Below, one piece after another: positions 42,261 through 54,924 of a stretch of DNA of 64,000 nt. The stretch lies in NCBI GenBank assembly GCA_951804985.1, contig OX638131.1, positions 61,388,131 through 61,452,130 on the forward strand, given 5' to 3'. The notes below the pieces were generated by a model. The model had not been told where the DNA came from and did no database searches. It saw only the letters and a list, made by a program, of their open reading frames with translations. The DNA is from Dryomyza anilis. Its lineage: Eukaryota > Arthropoda > Insecta > Diptera > Dryomyzidae. A program made the position numbers and the translations under genes. Within the stretch, counting starts at the first letter, position 1. The number at the start of each line of letters is the position of its first letter.

Positions 42261-43446
42261 CGCCCTATTCTCGAGTTCGTTCGAGATATTTTCATGCGAC
42301 AATTCTTACAATTTCCGCAAATTCTCGCATGAAGCACAACTTAGTCATTCTTGAGTTTATGAGAATTGTCGAATGAAATTCTCGAATTTGCAACGAATGG
42401 TATTTTTCTGGTGAGATTCAAAGTCGCACGAAATAAATCTTTGAAATCGAAGTGATATCAAAGTCATAAATGCATTTTATCAAAGAAATACTTTTTATCA
42501 AATTAACTAAACGGATGTTTATTAAAAATTATCGTTTGGATAAACAAATGGTAGATTAGCTAGGTTTAGAGAACGAGAATAAGTATTCGCCCAAACGGCA
42601 GGTGTTCTACGCTAGGTAATCAAATTGTCGTAGGTTTTTTTTTATAACAAATCGGGTTTATTCTACAAAACATTGTAAATTACATTGGCGAAAATCTATA
42701 TTAGCGACTTTTGTGACATTATATTTTGCACTAGGAATCGGCTACATTATGCAGTACGCACTTCATTCCAAAATTCACCATGTGCGTTGATCACGTTAAT
42801 ATAATAATTATAGTTTGGCGATACAGTCCTATAAGACCATAGGCCGAGCTCTATTACGATTTTGGGCAGTGCGTGTTATATTTATACTGAAAGTAGTGGG
42901 ACCGACAGTTTGATGACTAATCCGAACGGCGGTTGAGAGCTTTTCATAGGCACCGTTTTACTCTCGTAGATTTGCCATTTACTGCCGAGAGGTAGCGCGG
43001 TATGGAAACATGTTTCTATGAAAAAATTTTATTAGCCCCAGTCCAGACTTGAACCGGGGACCTGTAGGCTCGCAGTCCAACGCATTAACTTTAAGCTACG
43101 CGTGAATCACGTTATTAACGATTAAACGCGACCGTAGTTCTTACCTTATTCCGTGTATACTCTTTGCGCGCACTTATTCTTGTTTTTGTTTATATTATTA
43201 CTAGAAATTTTGAAATTAAACGTCTTTGTTTTTCTTTCTAATTTAATAAATGTCAAAGTTTTCTTCAGTTTTTCTTTGTGTAATTCACAATAAATACATT
43301 ATCTATTTAAAATTGTCGAACGAAAATTTTCTATCGAATTCAATCTCGCATGAACTCGAGAATTTCTTATTTGGTTTTTGTTCGACGCTGATCAAGCGAG
43401 AATTCACGAAATAGAAAATTCCCGCATGAACTCAAGAATTGGGTTT
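42261..43446. mobile_element. TIR element (1186 bp) inside CTA-1, hosting a SINE
   Basis: Ends CGCCCTATTCTCGAGTTC and, inverted, AAACCCAATTCTTGAGTTC. CTGG flanks both sides (42257-42260, 43447-43450), a 4-bp target duplication. Subterminal CTCGCATGAA and GAATTCTCG-type repeats occur in both halves. No transposase. It contains SINE copy 4. Confidence 0.65.
42799..43105 (-). mobile_element. tRNA-derived SINE, copy 4 (full length)
   Basis: 307 bp on the minus strand, flanked by the 9-bp duplication ATCACGTTA (42790-42798 and 43106-43114). It is more diverged than copies 2 and 3 (for example in the A-box region near 43090), so it is older. Confidence 0.9.
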
Positions 43447-43969
43447 CTGGTTATACATCGTCATCGTCTTTATAAATCCTTCGAATGTAAAATTGTACAA
43501 CGAGTTGAGACTTTTTCGCAGAAGAACCAAGTCCGTGTGGTCATCAAAGTAAACTCTGAAAAGAAATAGTTTTACATCACGTGTTGATAATTTCAATCCC
43601 AGGAAATGGTTTTTTCACTTTTACCATAAAAATGTATTATTTGAGATGACACTTTTTACACCATTGGATTTACTTAATTGTTGTGGATCGAGCGTAAGAA
43701 AAAAAGTACGCATTTTTCCTTTTTCTAGTAGTCAATGTCCAAGAACTCAGGATGTTTGCTATCAGTCAACTGTAAATCTATCAATTTCCATTGCTGTTGT
43801 GGCAAACATCTCGTAACTAGGAGAACTTTACTTTATAGTCAAATATGAGTCTTGTGCACTTAGTTAATCAATGTGATTAATATCGTCTTATTGTACACTA
43901 ACTTAATTAGTATGATGAAATGCGCCGCAAGCACTTTTTTTTATCGAAGAAATCGCGAAAAAAAAAATA

Positions 43970-44062
43970 TTTTTAGTGAGTTTTGTGGCTGGTAATGGCT
44001 TTGATGAACAAAGCTATTACCAGAATTTATTCCCACAATTATTACCACAAAACTCACGTACG
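43970..44062. repeat. Short foldback at the 3' edge of copia element 2
   Basis: GTGAGTTTTGTGG (43976) pairs with CCACAAAACTCAC (about 44045), and inside CTGGTAATGGCTTTG pairs with CAAAGCTATTACCAG. It overlaps the last codons of the copia RNase H relic and may have truncated it. Confidence 0.6.
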
Positions 44063-44415
44063 ATCATTTCTTCTGTAGGACAATATTGACACTTGAGTAT
44101 TTTCTTATCTACGTAGTCTTTAACGAAATCAAATTTCGTATCGATGTTTTTAGATCTGTTACTAAGCCGCAGGAAAGCTCTGTCTGCAATGTATGTCTTC
44201 CAAAATGTTACGTATCCATGTGGTTTAATTGCTGCTTCAGATAAAGAAATAAATTCAGCTTCGGTTGTTGAAAGCGATACGCAAGTTTGTTTTCTGCAGC
44301 ACCAACTCACTGCAGCACCATTTAGAATAAAGATGTATTCTGAATTTGACTTCCGGTCCGAAAGATTTTCTGTCCAGTTGGCATCCGCAAATCCGATCAA
44401 GATATTATCAGTCCT
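44063..44415 (-). pseudogene. Copia element 2 pol, RNase H end
   Basis: Minus strand: IGFADANWTENLSDRKSNSE (catalytic Asp), SLSTTEAEFISLSEA (catalytic Glu), KNIDTKFDFVKDYV. It continues the pol interrupted at 46135. The element has no recognisable 3' LTR. Confidence 0.85.
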
Positions 44416-46134
44416 GGGGTTCGATTCTCGATCTGTGCAGCGGTGAAGTGAAGAGCTTTTTCACAGCTTCATAAAAAATCTGATTCTCGTTTGATGAAAA
44501 AATAAAAAATGAAGAACAGTGTTACCATATGAAAACAGACTTTTATCACAGAACATTTTCATATTCACCTTTTAAGATTTATCATATTTTGCTATTCTCG
44601 TTTTGTGATAAAATAAAATATGCTGTCATAATTTTTTCATATGAAAATAAATTTATCACTAAATTTGGGTTCGTGAAATTTAATTTAGAGTTTGATATTT
44701 GATTTCAAATGTGCAAAGTGATGATGGTATAAAATCAAAATAGAGAAAGAACTGATGTGCAGAAAGTGTTTAAAATAACACTTCTTAACAAGAGGAGAAT
44801 AAATGTTTCTATGGGCATTTTATACACTAATTCTATATTATTGGCGGTTAGTAATTTTAACGGCTTACACAGTGGTTTTTTTTTTGTTTAAATTTGTTAT
44901 GTTTTTAGGAAAATTGCAATCAGAGTTGTAAACCCTTTTCAAGTGATTGAAGTTTATTAAAAAATAGAAGAGATAGCAAAATAGTAATTTTGATTATTAG
45001 TTTGGACTAACTAAATCCTAATTACTAAAAATATATCCAAAAATATTCTAAAATAAAAAAAACATTTGGAGTTTATTTGCAAATACCTTGAAATCATATT
45101 CGAATATTGGTATTAGTTTGTATATTAAACTTAATATTGAAAATTAAAATAAAAACTAGTTTTTAATGTACCTTCTTATATTTTTATTCTAAGAAATGGC
45201 TGAAAAGGGCCTAAAATTACAAATTCCATAAGAACGTTACGCAATATGAATAAACTGAGTATGCCATTCAAAATTGCACATGTGTGATTCATATAGAAAT
45301 GATAAGTGTAATGTTTTAATAGTATATTGATGATATCCAAACGAATGTAGAAAGCTGCTAATGCATAATGCGGCTTATGATTCGATGGAATCCGATGTAT
45401 TTATTGAAAATAGTTTTCTAACATATATTAAATAATAAATAATAATAAATAAGAATAAGAAGAACAAAGGGCATTAACGATATAATTGTCTAAAATGTCC
45501 GCAAAAAATTTGTACATATAGTGATGATTATAAGAAGGTGCAAGAACAAGATGTGGTCCTGCCTAAAACATTTAGGTTCAAGGCACATTGTAGTGAGTTT
45601 TTTTTATTGAGTTTCTCCTTTATTTTTTAAAAGAAAAAAAAAAACACATGTTTCGCCGCATAATGCATGCAATTGCACTCATCATCGCTCATATTTGCGT
45701 CTTAATTTGAGTAACAAATGCTTTAAAACTTGCATAAAAACAATTATTATATTATTTATTTTCTTTTTCTAGGCACACACATGCTCTTGCACTTTTAAAA
45801 ATTTTGTTTCACTTGCACTTTTTTGATGATTTTTAAATATATGCAATAGCACAAAATTATTTTAATCATCACTATTTATACCAATGTTTTTATTAATTTT
45901 GTCTTAAATCTAAATAAATTGTGGAAGCTATTCTTTTGTTGTTTATATTTATTTAATTTTGACAAATTTATTTGACATAAAATATCATTTACAAAACACA
46001 CCACAAAGTTCACCACATTTAGCATAAGAATCGCATTATTTACGTTTGTGAAGTGATAAAATGTAAACTTGAAATGAAAATGAATATGATAAAATTTTAT
46101 CACTTCACCGCTTCACAGATCGAGAATCGACCCC
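44416..46134. mobile_element. 1.7-kb TIR element inserted in copia element 2
   Basis: Left end GGGGTTCGATTCTCGATCTG then TGCAGCGGTGAAGTGA; right end inverted GGGGTCGATTCTCGATCTGT then GAAGCGGTGAAGTGA. TIRs are about 35 bp with one indel and one mismatch. The interior is AT-rich without transposase. Copia codons resume on both sides (LNSST … DNILIGF), but no clear target duplication is visible. Confidence 0.75.
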
Positions 46135-49100
46135 GTGGAACTGTTAAGCTGTAAATAGAGCTCTGAAGTTCCCATTAAATATTTCACCACTCTTTTCAGC
46201 TCCGATATATAAGGGCTAGTGTTAACTGCAATATATAACAACGATCCAAGAAGACTTTGAAATTTGTCGTTGTCTTGTAGAAGTTCTGATTCTGGAGTTT
46301 TTTTCATATGCCAGATCTAAAGGGTATTTCGACGGCTTTGAGTCCTTAAGACCAAATTTTTCAGCAGTATTTTCTATAAATTCTTTCTGTCTCAGCATGA
46401 ACTTATTTTTTTCACGAACAACTTCAATTCCAAGGTAGTGACGAATACAACCAAGATTATTAATTTCGAATTTAGAATTTTTCATTTTTCAACGTTATTT
46501 ATCAATTTTTTACTACATGAAGCAACGACGAAATCATCAACATAGATTAAGACATTTATTTCTTCCCTGTTGATGACTTGAGTAAATAAGCACGGATCTG
46601 ATATACTTTGCGCAAAACCGTCATTTAAAAGTGTGTCGGTTAGAGTCTTATTCCAAACGTTCGCTGCTTGTTTTAAACCATATAGGCTTTTATTTAACTT
46701 GTATACAAGTTTGTTGTCACTCTTAACGAATCCTGCCGGTTGTTGCTTAAAAATCGTTTCTTCTAGATTCCCGTTTAAAAATGCTCATTTCACATCGATG
46801 TGATAATCCTGCGTTTTTCGCGCACCAGCAACAGACAGCAATATTCGAAATGTTGACTGCCGCACGACCGGCGCGAACACTTCATCATAATAGCAACCGT
46901 ACTTCTGCTTAAAACCCTTCTCTACTAGACGCGCTTTGTATCTCTGTATAGTTCCATCGATGTTCCTCTTTAGCTTAAAAGTCCACTTACTCCCAGCTAT
47001 ATTAGAATGTGGCGGAACTTTCACCAAAGTCCATGTTTCAGTCTTTCTTAACGACTCCATCTCCTACTCCATTGCGATTCTCCACTCGTTATGCTGCGGC
47101 GACGTAACTGCTTCCTTGTAAGTTTTTGGCCAACTGAATACATTCTATGAAACGTTGCGGTGGACACTCCTTATTAACCCGTGATGACCTTCGGATGACT
47201 GGTTGAGGAGATAGAGAAGGAATTTCAGAAGATCCGACAACATTATCATCTACTGTACTAGGAATATTTTCCACATCTCTGCATTCCTTGGATACTTCAA
47301 TTTCAAAATTGCAGGTTGATTTTGGCTTCGAAATCTTGATAACGTCGTTTGTTTTAGTTGTAGTTACAAACATATGGTGATCGTGTTGGTATTTATATAT
47401 AAAAACCGTAAACCCTTCGATTCCTCGTCATAACCAACAAATGTTTTTAATTCAGATTTGCCGTTAAGCTTCTTTCGTTTCACTTTAGGGACAAAAATAA
47501 ATGCTTTTGAACCGAATATTTGAAAATGACCAACATCAGGTTTTCGCCCGTACCATCTTTCATGCGGAATACAGAGAGTTGAAGAAGTTACATGTACTGA
47601 GCTGAAGCTTCAGCTCAGTACATGTAGGGCAAATTAACATCTGCAAGCAAACATCGAGCAAACATCTGCAACGAGATAATGATTCTTCCCGTCAGCCACG
47701 CAATTTTGTTGCGGGCAGTAAGGTACGGTAAACTGATTTCTTATCCCATTTCTTTCCAGATACTGTACTACATTCTGCGATTTGTATTCGCAACCATTAT
47801 CGGATTGATGAACTTGGGAACCATCCCGAACTCATTCTTTACCATTTCGATGTATGCTCTAAGTTTTTCGTATAGCTCAGAATTCGCACTAAGGAAGTAT
47901 ACGACAGTATATCGACTATAATCGTCAATAAAGGTAACAAAATATTTTTTACCGGTTGGGGTGGCAGTTTGCATGGGACCGCAAATGTCCGAATGTATTA
48001 ATTCTAGAGCTTCAAGTGATTTGCTCTGAGACTTTTTATTAAAGGGTTTTTTTTGCACTTAAAGCAAATATCGCATTCTTGACGGACCCCACAATCGACA
48101 ATTTTAAAATCGCTTACCAATTTTCCTGTTTGCATTGATCTCATGGCGTTGATATCCATGTGACCGAATAACTTATGTCAGTAATGTTGGCAGTTCAGAG
48201 TCTTGCAGGAAACATTGAGCGCTCGGTGATCTTCTTTAGGACGCAGTTGGTAAACCCCTTTCACTTGATCCGCCACTCCAATTTCCTGGTTTCCTTTCAG
48301 TATTCTGCACTCTTCTCCAGCAAAAACAACCTTGAAACCAGTTGCAGATAATAACTTGACGGAAAGCAAGCTTCCCTTGAAAGATGGTATGTACAATACA
48401 TTTTAGGCTCGAACTTCTACTTTTCGTTCCTTTTCGATTAAGAAGACGTAAAATGCAGGAACCTCTTCCGGAACAGTTCACCTCCTGACCATTTGCAATG
48501 GTTACCTTATCACGATGTGATAAATCAAGCGTTACGAACTCCTTTTTATTGCTACAAATGTGGCACGTAGCTCCAGAGTCCACGATCCAAGAAGAGATCG
48601 TATCATTCACGACAAAACATAAATTGTTATTATCGGCATTGTCCACCACCTTTTGAGCCCTCTGCTGTACTTTTGGTTTGCTATTCTTTAATTTCCAGCA
48701 GTTTTTACGGATGTGACCGACTCCCTTACAGTGGTGACAAATGACTTGCTTCTTCGTGCTATCGTAGTTCGTAGTTCTCAAAACGGTATCTTCTTCAATT
48801 CCACGGCGAGTTCGTTTATGTCGCGCTCTTCCAAAGCAGTTATCAGCGTATCGTAAGAATTTGGCAAACTGCTGAGCAGCATCAGCAGCAGCGAAAAATG
48901 AATCTTCAACTGGGTGATACGTTTATCCATGTCGCCATCGGGTTGGAGTTTCAGACCACAGGAGCTTTACTTTGCTGCTTAATATTGCCTTCTCATGGTA
49001 CGCTTTCAGCACATTCCAAGATTCTTGAGCAATTTTGCACTTAGGAATTCGATATAATTCGGAATCTTCAATGGCCAGTCCGATGAGAATCGACGCATCT

Positions 49101-49258
49101 GTATCACGTTGCAGCCAAGCGTCGTTGGGTGTCGCTGGAATCTCCTTTTCGATTACGTCCCACACCTTGTCTTTCTTCATGATAAGCTGCATCCTACACT
49201 TCCAGAGCTCTTAATTTTCGCGATTCAGCTTCGTGATGGTAAATTTTAAATCAGACAT
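46135..49258 (-). pseudogene. Copia element 2 gag-pol, decayed
   Basis: Minus strand. Gag starts near 49258 (SDLKFTITKLNREN with a stop) and continues IMKKDKVWDVIEKEI. The zinc knuckle CHHCKGVGHIRKNC lies near 48730; protease WIVDSGATCHICSN near 48590; GAG-pre-integrase near 48150; integrase LIHSDICGPM (first Asp) near 47990. The remaining integrase is disrupted, including the 38-bp palindrome at 47589. RT WTLVKVPPHSNIAGSKWTFK is near 47030, then YKARLVEKGF and DYHIDVK; further RT and connection pieces run to 46135. Many frame breaks. Distinct from copia element 1. Confidence 0.88.
47589..47626. repeat. Perfect 38-bp palindrome in copia element 2
   Basis: TACATGTACTGAGCTGAAG meets its exact inverse with no spacer, at a point where integrase coding is disrupted. 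Nearby ATCTGCAAG/AACATC repeats suggest a local duplication event. Confidence 0.85.
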
Positions 49259-49367
49259 TCTCAAACAAACAATATTTCACTTTCAACAGCGTTTCGATAA
49301 CAACGAAATTAGCAGCAACAAACCAGCGGTAAATAGACGTTCCAATTAACAATTAAATTATTGTTCC

Positions 49368-49385
49368 ATGCAATGCCCCATAACC
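49368..49385 (-). other. Copia element 2 primer-binding site (half-tRNA type)
   Basis: Minus-strand GGTTATGGGGCATTGCAT follows the LTR end directly; it resembles the initiator tRNA-Met internal site of Drosophila copia. Confidence 0.72.
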
Positions 49386-49585
49386 TATTACAAATGTGGA
49401 AGTTTTACAGGAACCAACCGTTTAAAGTTTATTTGAAAAAAAGTATAGAAAATATTTTATGACAATATAAAAAATGAAATAAGTATAAAAATTAGAACTG
49501 ATGAGCAAATGAAAAGTAACAAGTAAAAATAGTATTCAAGTATTAAAGTTTAAAAAAATAATAACATTATTTGATATTTCCAACA
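49386..49585 (-). mobile_element. Copia element 2, 5' LTR
   Basis: Minus strand, 200 bp, starting TGTTGGAAATATC (compare copia TGTTGGAAT) and ending TTTGTAATA just before the primer site. Its outer edge abuts BEL/Pao integrase coding at 49588, so the copia inserted there. Confidence 0.8.
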
Positions 49586-49587
49586 GA

Positions 49588-50641
49588 TACCATCATGGAA
49601 ATCACGAGCCTGTAGTTAATGAAATAAGACAAAAGTTCTGGATTCCTCTACTAAGAGTGGTTCTGAACAAAATAGGAAAAACTTGTGCAGTATGCCTCAA
49701 TCGAAATTCGCAACCTAAGCCACCTAAGATGGGATGCCTTCCTCCAGCTAGAACAACTGCGTTTTGTTGTCCATTTTCGTTCGTGGGCGTAGATTATTTC
49801 GTATCTATTCTTGTATCCGTGAGGAGGAGCACTGAAAAGAGATATGGCGTGTTACTGACGTGCCTAACAACTAGAGTCATCCACTTGGAGTTAGCTTCCT
49901 CTTTGTCTACCGACTCGTGCATTATTGCAATTAGAAATTTCAAATACCGCAGAGGATCTCCATTAGATATATTTAGTGATAATGGCACTAATTTTAAGGG
50001 CGCCGAGCATGAGCTGCCAGAGGTGTTTGCTGTTATGGACAAGGTAAAGATGAGTAAAGAATTTACAACCTCTACGATGAAGTGGCGATATATACCACCA
50101 GCATCCCCTCATATAGGCGGGGCGTGGGAGCGCCATCGCGGAAAAATGATTGTGAACTCACGACGCTTGATATATATACCTATCAGCAATGACGAGGACG
50201 AGGCATTGACTTCGAACCACTTTATATTAGGAAGTTAAAGCGGGGCGAAAGCGCTAGCAAAGCCGGTTAGAGATGAAATTTTATTAAAAAAATGTTGGCA
50301 GACCACGCAACAGCTTTCTAACGCATTTGGAAAAAAGGGGTATTGGAATATCTGCCTGTAATTACTCGTCGTTGCAAATGGTTCGCAAAGTCGACGATAT
50401 TGTTGTAATTGTTGATCCCGATAGTCCTAGATGTTGTTGGCCAAAAGGAAAAGTTATTGTTGTGAATACGAGTTCAGATGGTCAGGTAAGAAGTACTACT
50501 ATAAGGACCGCCGTACTCCACGTCAGGAGACCAGTTGATGTAGATACCGAAGAGGATACACCGAAGGGAAGAAAGTGTTGCTATGAATCCGGAAACGCCG
50601 CACGGAATTTAGATATAAAACGAAACGTCAAATTAGAGTAG
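49588..50641 (+). pseudogene. BEL/Pao pol, integrase to C-terminus
   Basis: Plus strand. The zinc-binding part (RYHHGNHEPVVNEIRQKFWI; CAVCLNRNSQP) leads to the catalytic core with FVGVDYF (first Asp), TRVIHLELASSLSTDS, DIFSDNGTNFKG (second Asp), PPASPHIGGAWER (Glu). A frame break near 50238 follows; the C-terminal DUF5641-like domain (VDDIVVIVDPDSPRCCWPKG…KVIVV; VRRPV) ends at 50641 inside the LTR. Upstream pol is absent, cut off by the copia insertion. It would insert cDNA into chromosomes; this copy is partial. Confidence 0.88.
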
Positions 50642-50923
50642 AACAGAAGAAGAGCTGGCACTAAAAATTATTGAAAATCACGTTTATCTTTTGTAGCCAA
50701 GTTCGGCACTTGATTTATTTAAATTTATAAATATTATTGAAGTATTATTTGCAACCTCAGCAGCGTGGACTGTAAGCGAGAAACTAAGTATGTTAATCAT
50801 TTTATTGTAACTTTATATTAATTTGTCAATGAATACAGGAATTTTTTAATGTAATAAATTGAAGTGGAAGTTTAACTATTGTTTGGCTTTTAATTCATCC
50901 AAAGAGCTTATTATTTCGTAACA
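50576..50923 (+). mobile_element. BEL/Pao 3' LTR
   Basis: Preceded by a purine tract (GAAGGGAAGAAAG). Starts TGTTGCTATGAATCC and ends TTTCGTAACA, 348 bp. The pol stop lies within its first 70 bases. Confidence 0.65.
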
Positions 50924-51137
50924 GTGGTAATTGGAAAATGATTGAGTACGACTCGTGTGAGAACAATGTCAAGTTAAATAGTGGACATGCAGTAGTTGTT
51001 AGAATTTGTTATTAGTAAAGTTGTTTATTAAAGTAAATTAATAAAGTTATTTGTTATAATTTCAACCAAATATAAGAGTGTTTTTATTTTGTACACAATC
51101 CAACTTGTAGTTTTCCGTGGACTGAATTTTCGTTACA
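50924..51137 (+). mobile_element. Gypsy LTR, 3' part (copy D)
   Basis: The last ~80 bases (AGAGTGTTTTTATTTTGTAC, CTGAATTTTCGTTACA) match the end of the gypsy A/B LTR. The start is not resolved. Confidence 0.7.
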
Positions 51138-51138
51138 T

Positions 51139-51156
51139 TGGTTTCAGAAGTGGGAT
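51139..51156 (+). other. Primer-binding site, tRNA-Leu-like (copy D)
   Basis: TGGTTTCAGAAGTGGGAT, one base after the LTR end, one mismatch to the tRNA-Leu complement. Confidence 0.7.
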
Positions 51157-51167
51157 TGTGATGCAAA

Positions 51168-51590
51168 ATGGTTAATTGTAACAACTTCAAGTCGACAAGC
51201 TAAAGAAGAAGCTGGCGATTCATAATCTTCCAACTGCAGGAACGAAAGAAGAGCTACAAAAGCGTCTAATGAAATAATTAGAGAACCAAGGCATTAACCT
51301 CGCGGAGCACGATTTTGAAGTGCAAGTCATCGAAAAGTGTGCAAACGGAGCAAAAAGTATAATCCCAAAGTTTTGATATGAGCCAGTTGCTCGGAGCAAT
51401 ACAACAACAGCTTCTTAAAAATTCAAACTAGTTAAAATTAAACATGAAGGAGGAACTTCTCGAAAATTTAAATCAGCTCAAATTAGACATGAAGCACGAA
51501 ATTCTAGAAAATTCTTACAAAACTTCAGACAAGCTCTGAACAAAGATTAGAAAGTGGTACAGACAAATAAATCCAGGAAATAAAAAAAGA
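51168..51590 (+). pseudogene. Gypsy copy D gag N-terminal remnant
   Basis: Starts MVNCNN and slips frame at once; the SAP-like region is recognisable (KLKKKLAI; LPTAGTKEELQKRLM, stop, LENQGINLAEHDFE), then the coiled coil (SQSFDMSQLLGAIQQQ) with extra Leu-Lys repeats. Ends where a LINE 3' end begins. Same family as copies A and B but on the opposite strand and more decayed. Confidence 0.82.
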
Positions 51591-52640
51591 TTTGTAGGAT
51601 AGTAATTAGTCGCCGTTATTCGCCGTGTTGACAGTTACCGTCCACAAAAGCCGCGGTGCTTTTTAATATTAAAAAAATTAATTTTGAAATAAATAAAAAA
51701 TGACTAAAAAATGACATATATGTATAAGTCAATCTAACTGTGAAAATGAAAATTTATAATATTATTTTCAAAATTGAAAATAATATTGTCATTTGTAGCT
51801 TTTAATAAATTGATAATATTTATTTTCTAAAATCAACAATTATTTTCTATGTGTGTATAAAACAGGCTTACACACCCAACGGTTCTTCGGTGCTCAAGAG
51901 AATCAATAGAGGATGAAATATTATTAAATATATCGCACGTTGTTTTATTCGGTCCAGGATCTCCAAATGTGCGAATTGTATTCCATCTTAGGCCGTATAT
52001 AGGTTGTGTAGACGGTACGCAAGTCAGCAGCAGTACGGTAAGCAAGTCAGTACACCGTTTTAGAAAAGCAATTGTCCGCTTCTTTCGAAAAATCAAATAT
52101 AGTTATATATGATCGTTCCAACGGAGGTCACATTTTATTGATATGCCCAGAACGTCAAGGGCAGTTGACTGAGCAATATCCACAGCACCCATATTTAAGG
52201 GAGGGAGGGAGGGATGAATCAATTATTTTATGAGATAGCAGACAACATTAGGTCTTGCTTGCATTAAAATCTATTCTATTTACAAGATCCCGCTCGGAGA
52301 TTCATAGTGCGTCTTTTACTCTCAATCTCCACAGAGTTTGAGCGCTTTTGAATGGCAAATGTTATTGTCATCTAAAAAGGAATGGATTGGGTTCTGGGTC
52401 AATGACAGAAGGTCATTGATATATACCAGTAATAGGGACGGAGATATGACGTAACCCTGCGGAACTCCAAAATTGATGTAATGTTGTTCTGAAAGCACAC
52501 CATCCATCGCAACTCGTATAGAACGACCCTGGAAAAAACTCGATATCCATCGAGTAAAAGAATCACCGACACCATATGCAATTAGTTTTGATACGAGGGC
52601 TTTATGCCACACTCGATCAAATGCCTGAATATGAATAAAC
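51591..52640 (-). pseudogene. LINE family 2, 5'-truncated copy
   Basis: Minus strand. RT piece (52648-52322): FDRVWHKALVSKLIAYGVGD, FQGRSIRVAMDG, FGVPQGYVISPSLLLVYIND, and FLDD in place of FADD. A C-terminal piece (YGLRWNTIRTFGDPG near 51975) and a 3' UTR follow, ending …CTACAAAT at 51591. The 3' region is collinear with 56768-57450. Truncated 5' at about 52640. Confidence 0.85.
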
Positions 52641-53480
52641 GCGCGCATGAAATTTCTTTGTGATTCGAATGTTTCATAAAATAAAAAAATCTCACTTGTA
52701 ATTTTTTCGATTTTTCCATATTTTTGCTGTACTACAGAACAAGTAGGGCCACCCCTTGAACTCAGATGGCTTTGGGAAGGCGGCTACCCACTATTCAGAA
52801 CTATAATAAATCAAACCGACCGTCATATACCCACCCCTTCTTCAATTCAGAACAATTTGCAAGATTTCAGTCAACAATTGATCTAACCCCTGCAAACCAG
52901 CCGTACTTAGTATGGGCTAGTCAATTTTTGTGGGGTCATGTCAATAGTTTTTGCTTGGTTTCATACGATCGCATTTTTTTTTTGTCGATAAACCCATTTT
53001 TGAAAAAAGTTGAATTATCAATTTCAAATATACATGATAACTCTGTATTGACTTCCCTTTGTTTATTATGTTTAGTTTGTTCCAGAGGTTCGTATGGGGT
53101 CCAGTTTTTATTCGAGTTATAAATGTAGTAACCGAAAAAATCGCTTCAAAAAGAGTTGTTCACAAAGTCAATTCATCTGTGGTAAATTATACCCCGGACT
53201 TTTCTTTTATAGACAATTTTTTTCCAGAGATCATTTTTCCAGGGACAATTCTTAAAGATTTTACACGAATTCTTTACCGGAGAATTATTTTTCGAGACAA
53301 TTTTTTGGTTTTTTATATGAACAGCACATCGAAGGTCTTTCACATTTCCATCTCCGTTAAAAATTAAGATATAATTTATCAAACTCCCTAAAATAATTAT
53401 TTCGTTTTAAAGATTTAGGTTGTATTAGAGGTACCATGCTCGGTCAACCAATCTCACCAACATATACAAATGAAATATGT
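52641..53480. other. Unassigned stretch
   Basis: Two plus-strand frames of about 100-118 codons (52766-53122, 53059-53367) have no recognised motif. A degenerate repeat of CCAGAGA/CCGGAGA followed by CATTTTTCC-like words lies at 53220-53310. Confidence 0.35.
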
Positions 53481-53489
53481 GTTTTTATA

Positions 53490-53655
53490 CATTCTGAAAA
53501 AAAAACACGTGATCACGCGGGATTAAATCTTAATTTTACTCACGTGATTGTGAGTAGACCAAAAAAGACCGTGAGTGAGTGTGCGTGATTAAAAAAATTC
53601 TGTCGTGAGCGTGAGTGAGTCAAAACTCACTCACGTGCCCATCTCTAGTTTGCTT
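53490..53655 (-). mobile_element. Possible hAT-type MITE end with ACTCAC/CACGTG repeats
   Basis: Read on the minus strand it starts CTAGAGATGGGCACGTGAGT, which resembles hAT termini, followed by multiple GTGAGTGAG and CACGTG words (CACGTG at about 53503, 53540 and 53631). Only one end is seen. Confidence 0.45.
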
Positions 53656-53929
53656 ACATTAAGAATTTTATTTTATTTCATATGAAATTTTTCTTCAAAT
53701 TTACTTACTTTAAATTTCATGTCAAGAATATTAAAGGATAATTAAAAAATGTTAAGGATATTCTGTGGAACTTTAAAGTCCAATTTCTGTGATTTTTTTT
53801 TTATTGTGTTTTTAATTCGCAAAAATAATTGTTAAAACAATGAAATTTATTAGCAGTTTTGGCGCCTACTAATACAAAAACTTACACAAGGTAATTTTTT
53901 TTAAATATTCACTTTTGTTGCCGAGTATA

Positions 53930-54920
<991 letters not shown>

Positions 54921-54924
54921 CGAC

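Larger units (their letters stand above)
41947..43818 (-). mobile_element. CTA-1 element, copy split by a 1.2-kb TIR element
   Basis: The end CACTAAGAAAACAAAGATAA begins at 41952 after TA. The sequence runs to …AACAGTATCCTGG at 42260, is interrupted, resumes at 43451 with TTATACATCGTCATCG, and stops at 43818 (GCAAACATCTCGTAAC) before its other end. Confidence 0.8.

Noticed and set aside
50924..50945. BEL primer-binding site after the LTR end
   Set aside because: GTGGTAATTGG has no clear tRNA match and the LTR is positioned as a 3' LTR, so this is flank.
52766..53367. Two overlapping plus-strand frames of 118 and 102 codons
   Set aside because: No recognisable motif, AT-biased composition, no splice or start context.
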